NCBI GenBank assembly: GCA_900768875.1
Contig: CAAGEP010000004.1
Location: 109,163 to 173,162, forward strand
Length of the DNA stretch: 64,000 nucleotides
Reading direction: 5' to 3'
Source of the DNA: Alphaproteobacteria bacterium
GTDB lineage: Bacteria > Pseudomonadota > Alphaproteobacteria > CAAGCB01 > CAG-977
The notes below the pieces were generated by a model. It worked only from the letters and a program-made list of their open reading frames with translations. It was not told the origin of the DNA and did not search any database. Made by a program: the position numbers and the translations under genes. Shown one piece after another: positions 56,832 to 64,000 of the stretch (the first letter of the stretch is position 1; each line of letters starts with the position of its first letter).

Positions 56832-57563
56832 TCAAGCCCGCGCGCCCTGAATCCGATTTTGAAAGGCGGGCGTGCGCAAAAATCGCGACGCCAATCGCGA
56901 AAACGGCAGCGATTGCAGCCATACTTTTCCCGGTCCCGTCAGGTTCGCCAAAAACAGCCCCGCGCCGCCCAACAACTGCGTTTTCAAATTGCCCGCCCCG
57001 ACGATTTCAAAGCCGACGGACGGCTGAAATCCGATTAAACAGCCCGCATCGGCTTGAATTTTCTGCATCGGCTGCAAAGTGACTTCCTTGATTGTACCGC
57101 CCGCATTGACGAAAACGACTCCGTCGCCGTGCAGTCTTTGCATGATAAAGCCCGCGCCGCCGAACAAAGCGGTAAAAATTTTCTTTTGGAAGTAAACGCC
57201 GATGTCAATGTCGCCCGCCGCGCACAAAAAACTGTCTTTTTGGCAAATGATTTCGCCGCCCAAAGCCGACAAATCCAGCGGAATCACCTTGCCGGGGTAC
57301 GGTGCGGAAAACGCGATTCGCTGCGGAATGTTGCTCTCGTTTTCAAACCCCGTCAAAAACATGTTTTCGCCCGTCAGAACGCGTTTGCCCGCCCCGAACA
57401 GTTTTTTAAAGAATCCTTGGCTTTTTCCCGCGCCGAACAAAGCTTCCATCCGAACGCCCGTGTCTTTGCACATCATCGCGCCCGGTTCGCCCAAAACGGA
57501 TTCACCCGACTGCAAAGTAAAATCGACATACTGCATATCGTCGCCGAAAATTTGATAATCCAT
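56832..57563 (-). CDS. AIM24/TIGR00266-family protein
   Basis: A 243-residue all-beta protein of the TRAP-like AIM24 family. Landmarks: 'VDFTLQSGESVLGEPGAMM', 'GFFKKLFGAGKRVLTGENMF' and 'GIQADAGCLIGF'-like 'KIQADAGCLIGFQPSV'. Molecular function in bacteria is not known; membrane-stress or homeostasis roles have been proposed. It lies 18 bp downstream of the EAL-like pair and on the same strand, so it may share their operon. Confidence 0.88.
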   Translation of the reverse strand: MDYQIFGDDMQYVDFTLQSGESVLGEPGAMMCKDTGVRMEALFGAGKSQGFFKKLFGAGKRVLTGENMFLTGFENESNIPQRIAFSAPYPGKVIPLDLSALGGEIICQKDSFLCAAGDIDIGVYFQKKIFTALFGGAGFIMQRLHGDGVVFVNAGGTIKEVTLQPMQKIQADAGCLIGFQPSVGFEIVGAGNLKTQLLGGAGLFLANLTGPGKVWLQSLPFSRLASRFLRTPAFQNRIQGARA

Positions 57564-57581
57564 CCGAAGCCTCCCTTTTCG

Positions 57582-58790
57582 TCAAGGACGTCGCGGAGCA
57601 TTGTTCAACAAATGTTGAATATAATGTCCCTGCAGCAAAGTAATATTCAGCTCTTTGGCAAAATTCACCGCTTTTTCGTCATCAACCCGACACAAAATCG
57701 TGCGATTCGACCCGATGGCCTGCAAATCTTCTTTCAACGATTCGTTTTGCGCCAGCGTAGCGGGCAAATCGGGCTGCCATGTCAATTTGACAAAATCCGC
57801 CGCCAGCTTTTCACGGTCGATATAAGGCAAATTTTGCGCATTCACGCCGTCAATGCAAATCTTGTACCCCAATTTTTGGGCAAAATCCCGTGCCTTGACG
57901 TACATGGAAAAATCACTGAAGATATCCGTCGGCTGCAATTCCAAAACAATGGAAGCTTTCATATTTTCACGGATGCTTTCGTCAAAAGACCTGAAATCGT
58001 CGGACAGAATCGAAGACACGTTTAAATTCAGCGAAAAATCCCGATAAAACGCCCCGTCGTCATGACGAGAAACCGTTGTCAAGACACGCTTGTCCAGCGT
58101 TTCGGTCAAGTCTTGAAACAGCCACGGAGTCGCCGTCAGCGATACGTTCGGCATAATCGTTTCACCCAAATCGGCAATCGAAACAAACACTTCTTCAAAC
58201 ATTGGCGACGGCGCGATGTTTTCCAAAACGACGCAAACGAACTGGCGGCGAATCATATTGGAAAAATCCGTATTCACCAACGCTTTGGTAATCCGCGCCA
58301 ATTCGGCGGGCGTCAGCTTGCTTTTGTTCTGTTCCGACACGGGCGGCAAAACAAACCGCCTGCGAACCGGCATTTGATCCGTCGGCGTTTCCAGTCTGGC
58401 AGAAGGCGCGGATTCAATGCGTGACGTTTCATAGTTCAGCGCATCCTTGTCTTCGGGCAATTTAAACGTGCGGTTCATCGCATCAATGTCTTTGATTTTG
58501 GGATCCGCCGAAAAATACAACTCGTTTTTAATCAGCAATGCCTTGATTTGATTGTCGTTGACCTTGTCAGAATAAACGATAAAGACATCGTCGTTGCGAA
58601 AACCGAATGCCTTGCCGTCGGGATGCAAAGCTTCATTGAAATTTTTAATCACGGTTGCCAGCGTGGCATCCGTTTTCGACCGGTCGTCCAACACAGACAG
58701 CTTTACCTGCAAAACCGTCAAAGATACTCCCGCTTTCAACGGCGCGTGCAAATAAAGGCGGAATTGTTCTTCTTGAGCAATCATCGTCAT
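57582..58790 (-). CDS. Degenerate EAL-domain protein, copy 1
   Basis: A 402-residue cytosolic protein. Residues about 165-390 align in order with EAL phosphodiesterases: 'SLNLNVSSI', 'IVLELQPTDIF' (usual lEitE), 'ICIDGVN' (usual aLDDFG), 'DFVKLTW' (usual lKID) and 'LQGHYI' (usual QGY). The DD pair and other metal ligands are lost, so c-di-GMP hydrolysis is unlikely; sensing or scaffolding is more plausible. The N-terminal 140 residues are unrecognised. Its ATG overlaps the stop of the sister gene (ATGA). Confidence 0.75.
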   Translation of the reverse strand: MTMIAQEEQFRLYLHAPLKAGVSLTVLQVKLSVLDDRSKTDATLATVIKNFNEALHPDGKAFGFRNDDVFIVYSDKVNDNQIKALLIKNELYFSADPKIKDIDAMNRTFKLPEDKDALNYETSRIESAPSARLETPTDQMPVRRRFVLPPVSEQNKSKLTPAELARITKALVNTDFSNMIRRQFVCVVLENIAPSPMFEEVFVSIADLGETIMPNVSLTATPWLFQDLTETLDKRVLTTVSRHDDGAFYRDFSLNLNVSSILSDDFRSFDESIRENMKASIVLELQPTDIFSDFSMYVKARDFAQKLGYKICIDGVNAQNLPYIDREKLAADFVKLTWQPDLPATLAQNESLKEDLQAIGSNRTILCRVDDEKAVNFAKELNITLLQGHYIQHLLNNAPRRP

Positions 58791-60085
58791 TCCCTTAAAT
58801 TGTCTTCAAAAGAACGGTCGATTCGCGCAGGATTGCGGCATTTGGCGCGCACAGCCCCCGCAATACGGGCTTTGCAGGCGACACACTGCGTCAACGGACA
58901 GTCCGTTCGGAACCGGCATCCGTTGCGACAAACCGCTGCCGACAAAGAATCGATAAAATAGCCTTGGAATTTCGTAATGCCGTGAGTCAACCCCCATTTA
59001 AGAGACTCTTCGTCTTCGACGCGCATCAAAATCACTTTGCCGGCATCAAACGATTCCGTCATTTTGTTCAACGCCGCCTCGTCATCCGCGCCCAATCCCT
59101 TGAACGGCCAGTTCAGTTTTAAAAAATCCGGTTTGAAAAGGTTGAAATCCACAAAGTCGAAAACAATCGGCGTCAATCCGTCAATCAGAATCTCGTTGCC
59201 CGTTTCATGCAGCAAATCACGCGCCGTTTTGAAATGTTCCGGATTCTGCATCACGTCCATCAGCCGCACTTCGACAACCATTTTTAAATTTTCGGGCATG
59301 TCATTCAAAAAATCCTCGAACATCGGTGTAAACAGCGTTGATATGTTTAAGTTCAAAGAAATTTTTTTTGTCGTATGATCAAACAAATTCCGACTGATGC
59401 CCAACATGCGCTCGTCCAATGTTTCGCTTAAATATTGGAACAGCCAGCGATTTGACAAAACATCAACGTCCGGAGCGATGGCTTTTTTCAAATCCGCCAT
59501 GGATGTGAAATATTCCAGAAACAGCCCCGAAAACTCCCCGTTCGCCCCCAAATGAACGGCTTCCTGTCTGCGAATCAGACGCAAGATATTAAAGCCTTGG
59601 ATATTGCGCAGAATGGCATCCAAATGTTCGGGAGCCAACGGCACGGTTTTCGCCGTCTGCACCGTTTTTTCCCGACGGTGCGCGTCCGCCTCGCGCTGCT
59701 CTGCCAAAGCTTTTATCGCCGCATAATCCTGCTCCAGATAATAGCGCCGAATCAAATCAATGCTGGAATCGTACAAAGCGCGGTCGCCGTGAAAAGCCTG
59801 CCGAACTTGACGCGTCAAATCGTCCAGCGTTTCGGGCAATATGTTTCTGATAATCGCCGCAACGTCTTGATTCGACAAAATAAAAACGGCGGCCTGTCCC
59901 GATTTGGAGACATCCTCTTTAAGACGATCCGCGACCTGTTTGATTTTCTGCGGCGTTTTGTTGGCGGGGGACAGAGCGGACAGCTTTAAATACAGCACCA
60001 CGACATTCCGCCGAGAACCGTTCAAGCGGTTCAGCATATTCAAAAAAGCAGACTCGGCATCCGTCGGTATCGTCGTTCCAGCCAA
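58787..60085 (-). CDS. Degenerate EAL-domain protein with C-terminal Cys cluster, copy 2
   Basis: A 432-residue paralogue. The EAL-like part (about 150-385) has 'KISLNLNIST', 'VVEVRLMDVM', 'EILIDGLTPIV', 'FLKLNW' and 'FQGYFIDSL', again without the catalytic DD pair. A tail holds six Cys (386, 390, 396, 401, 404, 416), spaced like a zinc or iron-sulfur site and absent from copy 1. The start is TTG 60085: AAAGGG stands 7 nt before it, while the nearer ATG at 60090 is out of frame. A terminator separates it from the lipoprotein gene upstream. Confidence 0.75.
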   Translation of the reverse strand: MAGTTIPTDAESAFLNMLNRLNGSRRNVVVLYLKLSALSPANKTPQKIKQVADRLKEDVSKSGQAAVFILSNQDVAAIIRNILPETLDDLTRQVRQAFHGDRALYDSSIDLIRRYYLEQDYAAIKALAEQREADAHRREKTVQTAKTVPLAPEHLDAILRNIQGFNILRLIRRQEAVHLGANGEFSGLFLEYFTSMADLKKAIAPDVDVLSNRWLFQYLSETLDERMLGISRNLFDHTTKKISLNLNISTLFTPMFEDFLNDMPENLKMVVEVRLMDVMQNPEHFKTARDLLHETGNEILIDGLTPIVFDFVDFNLFKPDFLKLNWPFKGLGADDEAALNKMTESFDAGKVILMRVEDEESLKWGLTHGITKFQGYFIDSLSAAVCRNGCRFRTDCPLTQCVACKARIAGAVRAKCRNPARIDRSFEDNLRE

Positions 60086-60106
60086 AACATATCCCTTTGG
60101 GAAAAG

Positions 60107-60136
60107 AATTCCGAAAGGATTACTCCTTTCGGAATT
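60107..60136 (-). terminator. Terminator after the OmpA-like lipoprotein gene
   Basis: AATTCCGAAAGG (60107-60118) pairs perfectly with CCTTTCGGAATT (60125-60136). Read leftward it is followed by CTTTTCCC. Eight bp after the stop codon. Confidence 0.75.
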
Positions 60137-60143
60137 ATTGAAT

Positions 60144-61298
60144 TTATTTCAAAAACAGTCTGACTTCCGCTGTTTTCGCTTTCATATCCGTTGTTTTTGA
60201 AACATACACGCGATCTGCGGGCAGCCCCATTGCCAACAGCGTGTCTCGAACGGCATCGGCCTTTTTCAAAGCATCGGCAACGTTTCCTTTTTTGGCGGAC
60301 GAAACGGCGACCAGTTCAAAATCCGTATTCGGGCGCTTGTCCAAAGCGGCTTTGACGGCGCGGTACAGCGGCTGTTCATACGCAACGTTTGCCCGATCGA
60401 ATCGAATCGTCATCAGCGGACGGCGCCCGTCGATTTTCGCCGTCGGCACGTTGTCGTCATCCTCATCCGACAAAGACGGCTGCAATGAAGCGGGCGAATT
60501 CAAAGAAACGGGAGCTGCCGCTTCCGCCCCATACGGCTTGCCGCTGCGAATTCCGTTCGCCAAAGCGGCGACCAGCGCGCTTTCGTTTTTGAACGCCTGC
60601 ATCTGCCGGTCAACCTGAGCGGACAGTTCGGAAGTCAGTCTTTTTTGAGCAATCAGCGTCAGATTCGTTTCGTCTTCCAAATCTTTCAACCGTTCATGAT
60701 CGGATTCCAAAGCTCCGGGAACGGTAAAAGTTTTGGCGATATTGCCCAACAACGCATTGATTTGAGCGTTTTGTTTATTGACTTCGCCGTTCAAAATCTT
60801 CATTTCCTGCACTTTATCGCCCATTTCCGTCAAAGCGGCGGAGGCCTGTTTCCACATTTCCGTCAGCTCGGGGTTGCCCGGCGTCGTTCCGATTTGCAAA
60901 CGAGCGTTGATATGCGCGACGATTTCATAGTATTTGGCAGCTTTTTCCGCACTTTGCGCTTTTAAATTTTTAAACGTTTCCTTGTTCTGACGCAAAGCTT
61001 GGTTCAATTCGGCAACGCTGCTTTCGACCTTGGAAACCGTTTCACTGACGGCGGATGTCTTTTGCTCCGACGCCGTATAGCCGAACCGGTCAGCCGTATT
61101 GTCGGACGCTTCGGCGGCGGGCACTGTTTTGTCAGCGCGGATTTTGGCGCGATCGGAAGACGCCGCACGCTCGGCGGGCGCCGCCAACGCATAGTCGTCG
61201 GCATAATAATCATCCGCAACTGTTTTGTCCGAACCGGTCGCACATCCGAAAGCAGGCAACAAAGCGACCAACAAAGAAAATTTTTTTAAATCAACCAT
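60144..61298 (-). CDS. OmpA-like lipoprotein with coiled coil
   Basis: A 384-residue protein from ATG 61298. The signal sequence ends in lipobox 'LPAFGC', so it is lipid-anchored through Cys19. A long helical, Glu/Gln/Lys-rich coiled coil (about 85-260) leads to an OmpA-like peptidoglycan-binding domain (about 290-384; 'RFDRANVAYEQPLYRAVKAA', 'ADAVRDTLLAMGLPADRVYV'). It should bridge outer membrane and cell wall. Similar architectures occur in type IVB secretion (DotK/IcmN-like), which makes it a possible partner of the DotB-like ATPase at 8.5 kb, though this is inference. Confidence 0.78.
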   Translation of the reverse strand: MVDLKKFSLLVALLPAFGCATGSDKTVADDYYADDYALAAPAERAASSDRAKIRADKTVPAAEASDNTADRFGYTASEQKTSAVSETVSKVESSVAELNQALRQNKETFKNLKAQSAEKAAKYYEIVAHINARLQIGTTPGNPELTEMWKQASAALTEMGDKVQEMKILNGEVNKQNAQINALLGNIAKTFTVPGALESDHERLKDLEDETNLTLIAQKRLTSELSAQVDRQMQAFKNESALVAALANGIRSGKPYGAEAAAPVSLNSPASLQPSLSDEDDDNVPTAKIDGRRPLMTIRFDRANVAYEQPLYRAVKAALDKRPNTDFELVAVSSAKKGNVADALKKADAVRDTLLAMGLPADRVYVSKTTDMKAKTAEVRLFLK

Positions 61299-61444
61299 GG
61301 TTTTCAAACACCTTACCATAAAAAAGAAAAATCGTTGAATTTTCCCAATCCGCACTTTGCACAAGCGCACAGTTTAGAATGTACCGACATTCAGCTCTTT
61401 TGCAAGGATTTTTATCAAAAATGCAAATTTTTTAAAAAAAAGTC

Positions 61445-61473
61445 TTGCATTACGACTTTTATCGGCGTATATA
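61445..61473 (+). promoter_or_regulatory. Probable tRNA-Arg promoter
   Basis: TTGCAT (61445-61450), 17 bp, TATATA (61468-61473), 13 bp before the tRNA. Confidence 0.6.
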
Positions 61474-61486
61474 CGTTCTTGCTTAA

Positions 61487-61563
61487 GCGCCCATAGCTCA
61501 ACTGGATAGAGCATCTGACTACGGATCAGAAGGCTGGGGATTCGAATTCTCCTGGGCGCGCCA
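61487..61563 (+). tRNA. tRNA-Arg (ACG anticodon)
   Basis: Cloverleaf: acceptor GCGCCCA with TGGGCGC, D arm GCTC...GAGC, anticodon stem TCTGA/TCAGA around CTACGGA (anticodon ACG, read as ICG), T arm with TTCGAAT, and an encoded CCA at 61561-61563. A terminator follows at once. Confidence 0.96.
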
Positions 61564-61566
61564 AAT

Positions 61567-61594
61567 AAAACCCGCAGAGTTCTGCGGGTTTTTT
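61567..61594 (+). terminator. tRNA-Arg terminator
   Basis: AAAACCCGCAG, loop AGTT, CTGCGGGTTTTTT. Strong stem with flanking A and T runs. Confidence 0.92.
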
Positions 61595-61620
61595 CGTATC
61601 CGTCACAAAACGGCTTAGGT

Positions 61621-61730
61621 CGAAAAGAGACCCCCGCGTAAAACGCGGGGTTCTTCCGTAACGGGCGTAGCCCTCATGCTACTGGCGACGCCTAAACGGC
61701 GTTTTCGTAATCGTTATAAACCGATAACGA
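61621..61730. repeat. Cluster of four hairpins upstream of the MATE gene
   Basis: Non-coding segment with successive inverted repeats: CCCCGCG/CGCGGGG (61632-61638/61644-61650), GTAGC/GCTAC (61667-61671/61678-61682), ACGCC/GGCGT (61688-61692/61698-61702) and TCGTTAT/ATAACGA (61711-61717/61724-61730). It could be a transposon-end remnant (IS200/IS605 ends are hairpin-rich) or a structured leader. No transposase reading frame is present. Confidence 0.4.
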
Positions 61731-61809
61731 AAGTTCCCTGCGTTTCCTTACAAAAAACCTTACACATTTCCGGTTTTTGGGATTATATTCCCGCGCAAAG
61801 GAGGCTTCC

Positions 61810-63186
61810 ATGACCAAATCCGAAATCGATATGACGGACGGCGCGCTGTTGCCGTCAATGCTGCGGTTTGCCATTCCTTTGATGGCGGCAAGCGTTTTGC
61901 AGCTGTTGTTCAACGCGTCCGACATCGCCGTATTGGGCAACTTCGGATCGACTCATTCGCTGGCGGCGGTCGGATCGACGGTCGCGCTCATCAGTCTGCT
62001 GACGAATTTCTTTATCGGCATGAGCATCGGCACAAACGTTTTGGCGTCACGGTGTTTGGGAGCCCAAAATTACAAATATCTGCGCCGCGTCGTCCATACT
62101 TCGCTTGCTTTGGGCGGAATTGCCGGAGTTTTTTCCGCCGTCGTCGGCGTTGTTTTTTCCGCGCGGATTTTGGTTTTGATGCAAACGCCCGAAAGCGTTT
62201 TGCCGTTGTCCGTTTTGTATACGAAGATTTATTTTTTCGGCATGATTCCGACGGCAATCTATAATTTCGGGGCGGCGATTTTGTATGCGAACGGCGAAAC
62301 GAAAAAGCCGCTGATGTTTTTAATCGCGGCGGGAATTACAAACGTCATTTTGAATTTGGTGTTTGTCATGGGCTTTAAAATGGATGTCGCGGGCGTCGCC
62401 GTCGCCACCGTGATTTCACAAACGCTGGCGATGACTTTGGTTTTAACCTCTCTGGCGCGGCGCAAAGATTCGTCGAAAATCTTTTTCAATCAAATCCGTT
62501 TAAATCCCGAAATCGTTTTGAATATTTTAAAGCTGGGGATTCCCGCGGGCTTTCAAAGTGTTGTGTTCAGCCTGTCCAACATGGTGATTCAGTCTGCCGT
62601 CAATTCGTTCGGTCCCGTATATATGGCGGGAACGGCGGCGTCGCAAAACGTGGACTGTTTTATTTGGATAAGCATGAACGCTTTTCAGCCGACGGCAACG
62701 ACTTTCATCAGCCGCAACATCGGTGCGAAACGCTACGCCCGCATCAACAAAATCACACTGTGCGCTTTGGGCTGCGGCACGGTTATCGGCATTGTTTTGG
62801 GAACTGTCGCCATTGTGTTCGGCACGGCTCTGCTGGGCATTTACACCAGCGACGCGGCGGCGATAGAGGCGGGACTGGTGCGCCTGAAAATGGTCGGCGT
62901 GCCGTATGTTCTGTGCGGTTGGATGGATATTATGACGGGTGCTTTGCGCGGATTGGGGTCGTCGTTCGTTCCCGCCGTCATCGCTTTGGCGGGCGCGTGC
63001 GGTCTGAGGATTGTCTGGATTGCAACATTGTTTCAAATCCCGAAATACCACACCTTTACGCACCTGTTTTTATCATACCCCGTTTCATGGGCGGTAACGA
63101 CCGTCGTTCTGACCGCCGCGTATATCGTCATTCGCGGAAAGTATCCGAAAACAGATACGGTTTTTGCACAAAAACAATCTTTTTAA
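61810..63186 (+). CDS. MATE-family multidrug/sodium antiporter
   Basis: A 458-residue exporter with twelve predicted membrane helices in two similar halves. N-terminal 'MLRFAIPLMAASVLQLLFNA' and 'GNFGSTHSLAAVGSTVALIS', and the second-half 'ILKLGIPAGFQSVVFSLSN', are standard MATE patterns. The start is ATG 61810 after AAAGGAGG; the longer frame from 61777 has no ribosome site. Most similar in feel to the Firmicutes/gut NorM-DinF-like group. Substrate unknown; Na+ or H+ driven. Confidence 0.92.
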   Translation: MTKSEIDMTDGALLPSMLRFAIPLMAASVLQLLFNASDIAVLGNFGSTHSLAAVGSTVALISLLTNFFIGMSIGTNVLASRCLGAQNYKYLRRVVHTSLALGGIAGVFSAVVGVVFSARILVLMQTPESVLPLSVLYTKIYFFGMIPTAIYNFGAAILYANGETKKPLMFLIAAGITNVILNLVFVMGFKMDVAGVAVATVISQTLAMTLVLTSLARRKDSSKIFFNQIRLNPEIVLNILKLGIPAGFQSVVFSLSNMVIQSAVNSFGPVYMAGTAASQNVDCFIWISMNAFQPTATTFISRNIGAKRYARINKITLCALGCGTVIGIVLGTVAIVFGTALLGIYTSDAAAIEAGLVRLKMVGVPYVLCGWMDIMTGALRGLGSSFVPAVIALAGACGLRIVWIATLFQIPKYHTFTHLFLSYPVSWAVTTVVLTAAYIVIRGKYPKTDTVFAQKQSF

Positions 63187-63190
63187 GCTC

Positions 63191-63219
63191 TTGAAAACGC
63201 CGTGCGAAAATCATAAGTA
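63191..63219 (+). promoter_or_regulatory. Possible promoter of the HdeD-like gene
   Basis: TTGAAA (63191-63196), 17 bp, TAAGTA (63214-63219), 33 bp before the ATG at 63253, which follows AAGGAG. Confidence 0.45.
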
Positions 63220-63252
63220 TCTGAGCGGCGTAAATTTTAAGGAGCTTTTAAT

Positions 63253-63789
63253 ATGGTTGTTTTTGAAAACGGAAAAGTAACAATCGGCAAAAGTTTGCCC
63301 GTCTTCGGTATTTTAATGATTATCGCCGGCGTATGGACGTGGTTTCATCCCGATTCGGTTTTGTTGGCCATGGCGATGTATTTGGGAATCGTATTTTTGG
63401 CAGGCGGAATCGGCTATATGTATTCTTTTGTCCGCACCCGTTCGGGGGCATGGCTGGCTTTGGGATTATTGGATATCATCATCGGACTGGTGTTAATCAC
63501 GAATTTAGGCGTAACAGCCTTGTCTTTGCCGATTTTTTTGGCCGTATGGGCTTTGGGTGTCGGCGTGATTCAAACGGCGTTCGCCTTTGAAATGAAAGAC
63601 GCGGGTTTTTATTCGTGGAAATGGACGATGACAAACGGCGTTTTGGGCATCGTTTTCGGATTGCTGATCATCGCCCGTCCCGTTATCGGCGCATTGACGA
63701 TTTCGCTGATTCTCGGCACATATCTGGTGCTGTTCGGCGTATTCAGTTTAACCGAATATTTTACAATGAAAAAACTGACCGAACTTTAA
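63253..63789 (+). CDS. HdeD/DUF308 membrane protein
   Basis: A 178-residue protein with six hydrophobic helices in three short repeats ('FGILMIIAGVWTWFHPDSVL', 'LGLLDIIIGLVLITN', 'NGVLGIVFGLLIIARPVIGA'). Each repeat ends in the HPDSVL/ARPVIG-type turn of the HdeD family, which is linked to acid-stress resistance in enterobacteria; the role here is unproven. Confidence 0.88.
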   Translation: MVVFENGKVTIGKSLPVFGILMIIAGVWTWFHPDSVLLAMAMYLGIVFLAGGIGYMYSFVRTRSGAWLALGLLDIIIGLVLITNLGVTALSLPIFLAVWALGVGVIQTAFAFEMKDAGFYSWKWTMTNGVLGIVFGLLIIARPVIGALTISLILGTYLVLFGVFSLTEYFTMKKLTEL

Positions 63790-63796
63790 AGGATTG

Positions 63797-63823
63797 GCCG
63801 GTACCGCATTGTGCAGTACCGGC
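63797..63823. terminator. Inverted repeat between converging genes
   Basis: GCCGGTAC (63797-63804) pairs with GTACCGGC (63816-63823), continued inward by GCA/TGC after one mismatch. There is no strong T run on either side, so termination is only probable. Confidence 0.5.
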
Positions 63824-63829
63824 AACACT

Positions 63830-64000
63830 TTACTTGCAGCAGCAGCGGCCGTCCTTTTCGACTTTGGTCAAGCCCGCCGCGCATGTCGTGTAATCGCAAT
63901 ACTTGACGCACTTGCCGTCGTACTGGAAGCTTCCCGACGCGCACAGGCATCCCCCGTAGCCGTTCGCTCCCGCGTCCCCGCAGTTGCACCCTTTGTCCCC
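63830..64000 (-). CDS. Cys-rich protein, truncated by the right window edge
   Basis: Only the last 56 residues are present. Ten are Cys ('GCNCGD', 'GGCLCASG', 'KCVKYCDYTTC', ending 'GRCCCK'), spaced like a disulfide-knotted or EGF/antistasin-like secreted domain; a metal-binding role is also possible. The N-terminus, and so any signal peptide, lies outside the window. It converges on the HdeD-like gene. Confidence 0.6.
   Translation of the reverse strand, partial: GDKGCNCGDAGANGYGGCLCASGSFQYDGKCVKYCDYTTCAAGLTKVEKDGRCCCK

Noticed and set aside
61621..61730. CRISPR array
   Set aside because: The hairpins differ from each other, with no direct repeats and spacers and no cas genes. No CRISPR array was seen anywhere in the window.

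Overview
This window looks like a chromosome segment of an anaerobic or fermentative member of the Alphaproteobacteria, probably an uncultured host-associated (gut-type) lineage. The lineage call is inference. It rests on the gene order obgE-proB-proA-nadD-rsfS-rlmH-gpmI-envC-ctpA-deacetylase-rppH, a CIRCE-controlled groES-groEL operon and an alphaproteobacterial-type prephenate dehydratase. The anaerobic lifestyle is suggested by the [FeFe]-hydrogenase maturases HydE and HydG, a reverse-type rubrerythrin with a PerR/Fur-like box in its promoter, a 2[4Fe-4S] ferredoxin and a sodium-pumping biotin decarboxylase. No phage, transposase gene or CRISPR array is visible.

Layout: 1-2.5 kb, partial pheA and three tandem HNH-fold nuclease-like paralogues. 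2.6-2.8 kb, a structured RNA gene (RNA A). 2.8-10.4 kb, an outer-membrane barrel, pgsA, a Nudix gene, an exported MEMO1-AMMECR1 fusion, znuA and divergent znuCB, a DotB/PilT-like ATPase and nfo. 10.4-21.8 kb, groESL, rubrerythrin, hydG/TM1266/hydE, two unknown envelope genes, a DUF2157/DUF4401/GDYXXLXY-type membrane trio and tdk. 22-30.5 kb, sodium decarboxylase genes translationally coupled to two TPR-methyltransferases, then nhaA and a pirin. 30.5-39.9 kb, a membrane-anchored GH13 enzyme with a coupled transporter, a degenerate response regulator, exported unknowns including a pseudo-protease, and hisA-hisE-HIT. 39.9-40.3 kb, a repeat cluster related to the neighbouring tRNA. 40.3-44.6 kb, ferredoxin and a two-gene pilus-like locus with a 1,003-residue prepilin. 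44.7-56.7 kb, the conserved housekeeping cluster interrupted by a second structured RNA (RNA B). 56.8-64 kb, an AIM24-like protein, two degenerate EAL proteins, an OmpA-like lipoprotein, tRNA-Arg, a MATE exporter, an HdeD-like protein and a truncated Cys-rich protein.

How parts may work together: the decarboxylase builds a sodium gradient that NhaA, encoded downstream, could exchange for protons. HydE and HydG supply hydrogenase maturation. The DotB-like ATPase, the giant prepilin and the OmpA-like lipoprotein could belong to one dispersed type IV pilus or type IVB secretion apparatus (inference). The most novel-looking items are the twin RNAs at 2.6 and 50.9 kb, which share sequence blocks, a covarying closing stem and a possible pseudoknot, and the three tandem HNH paralogues.
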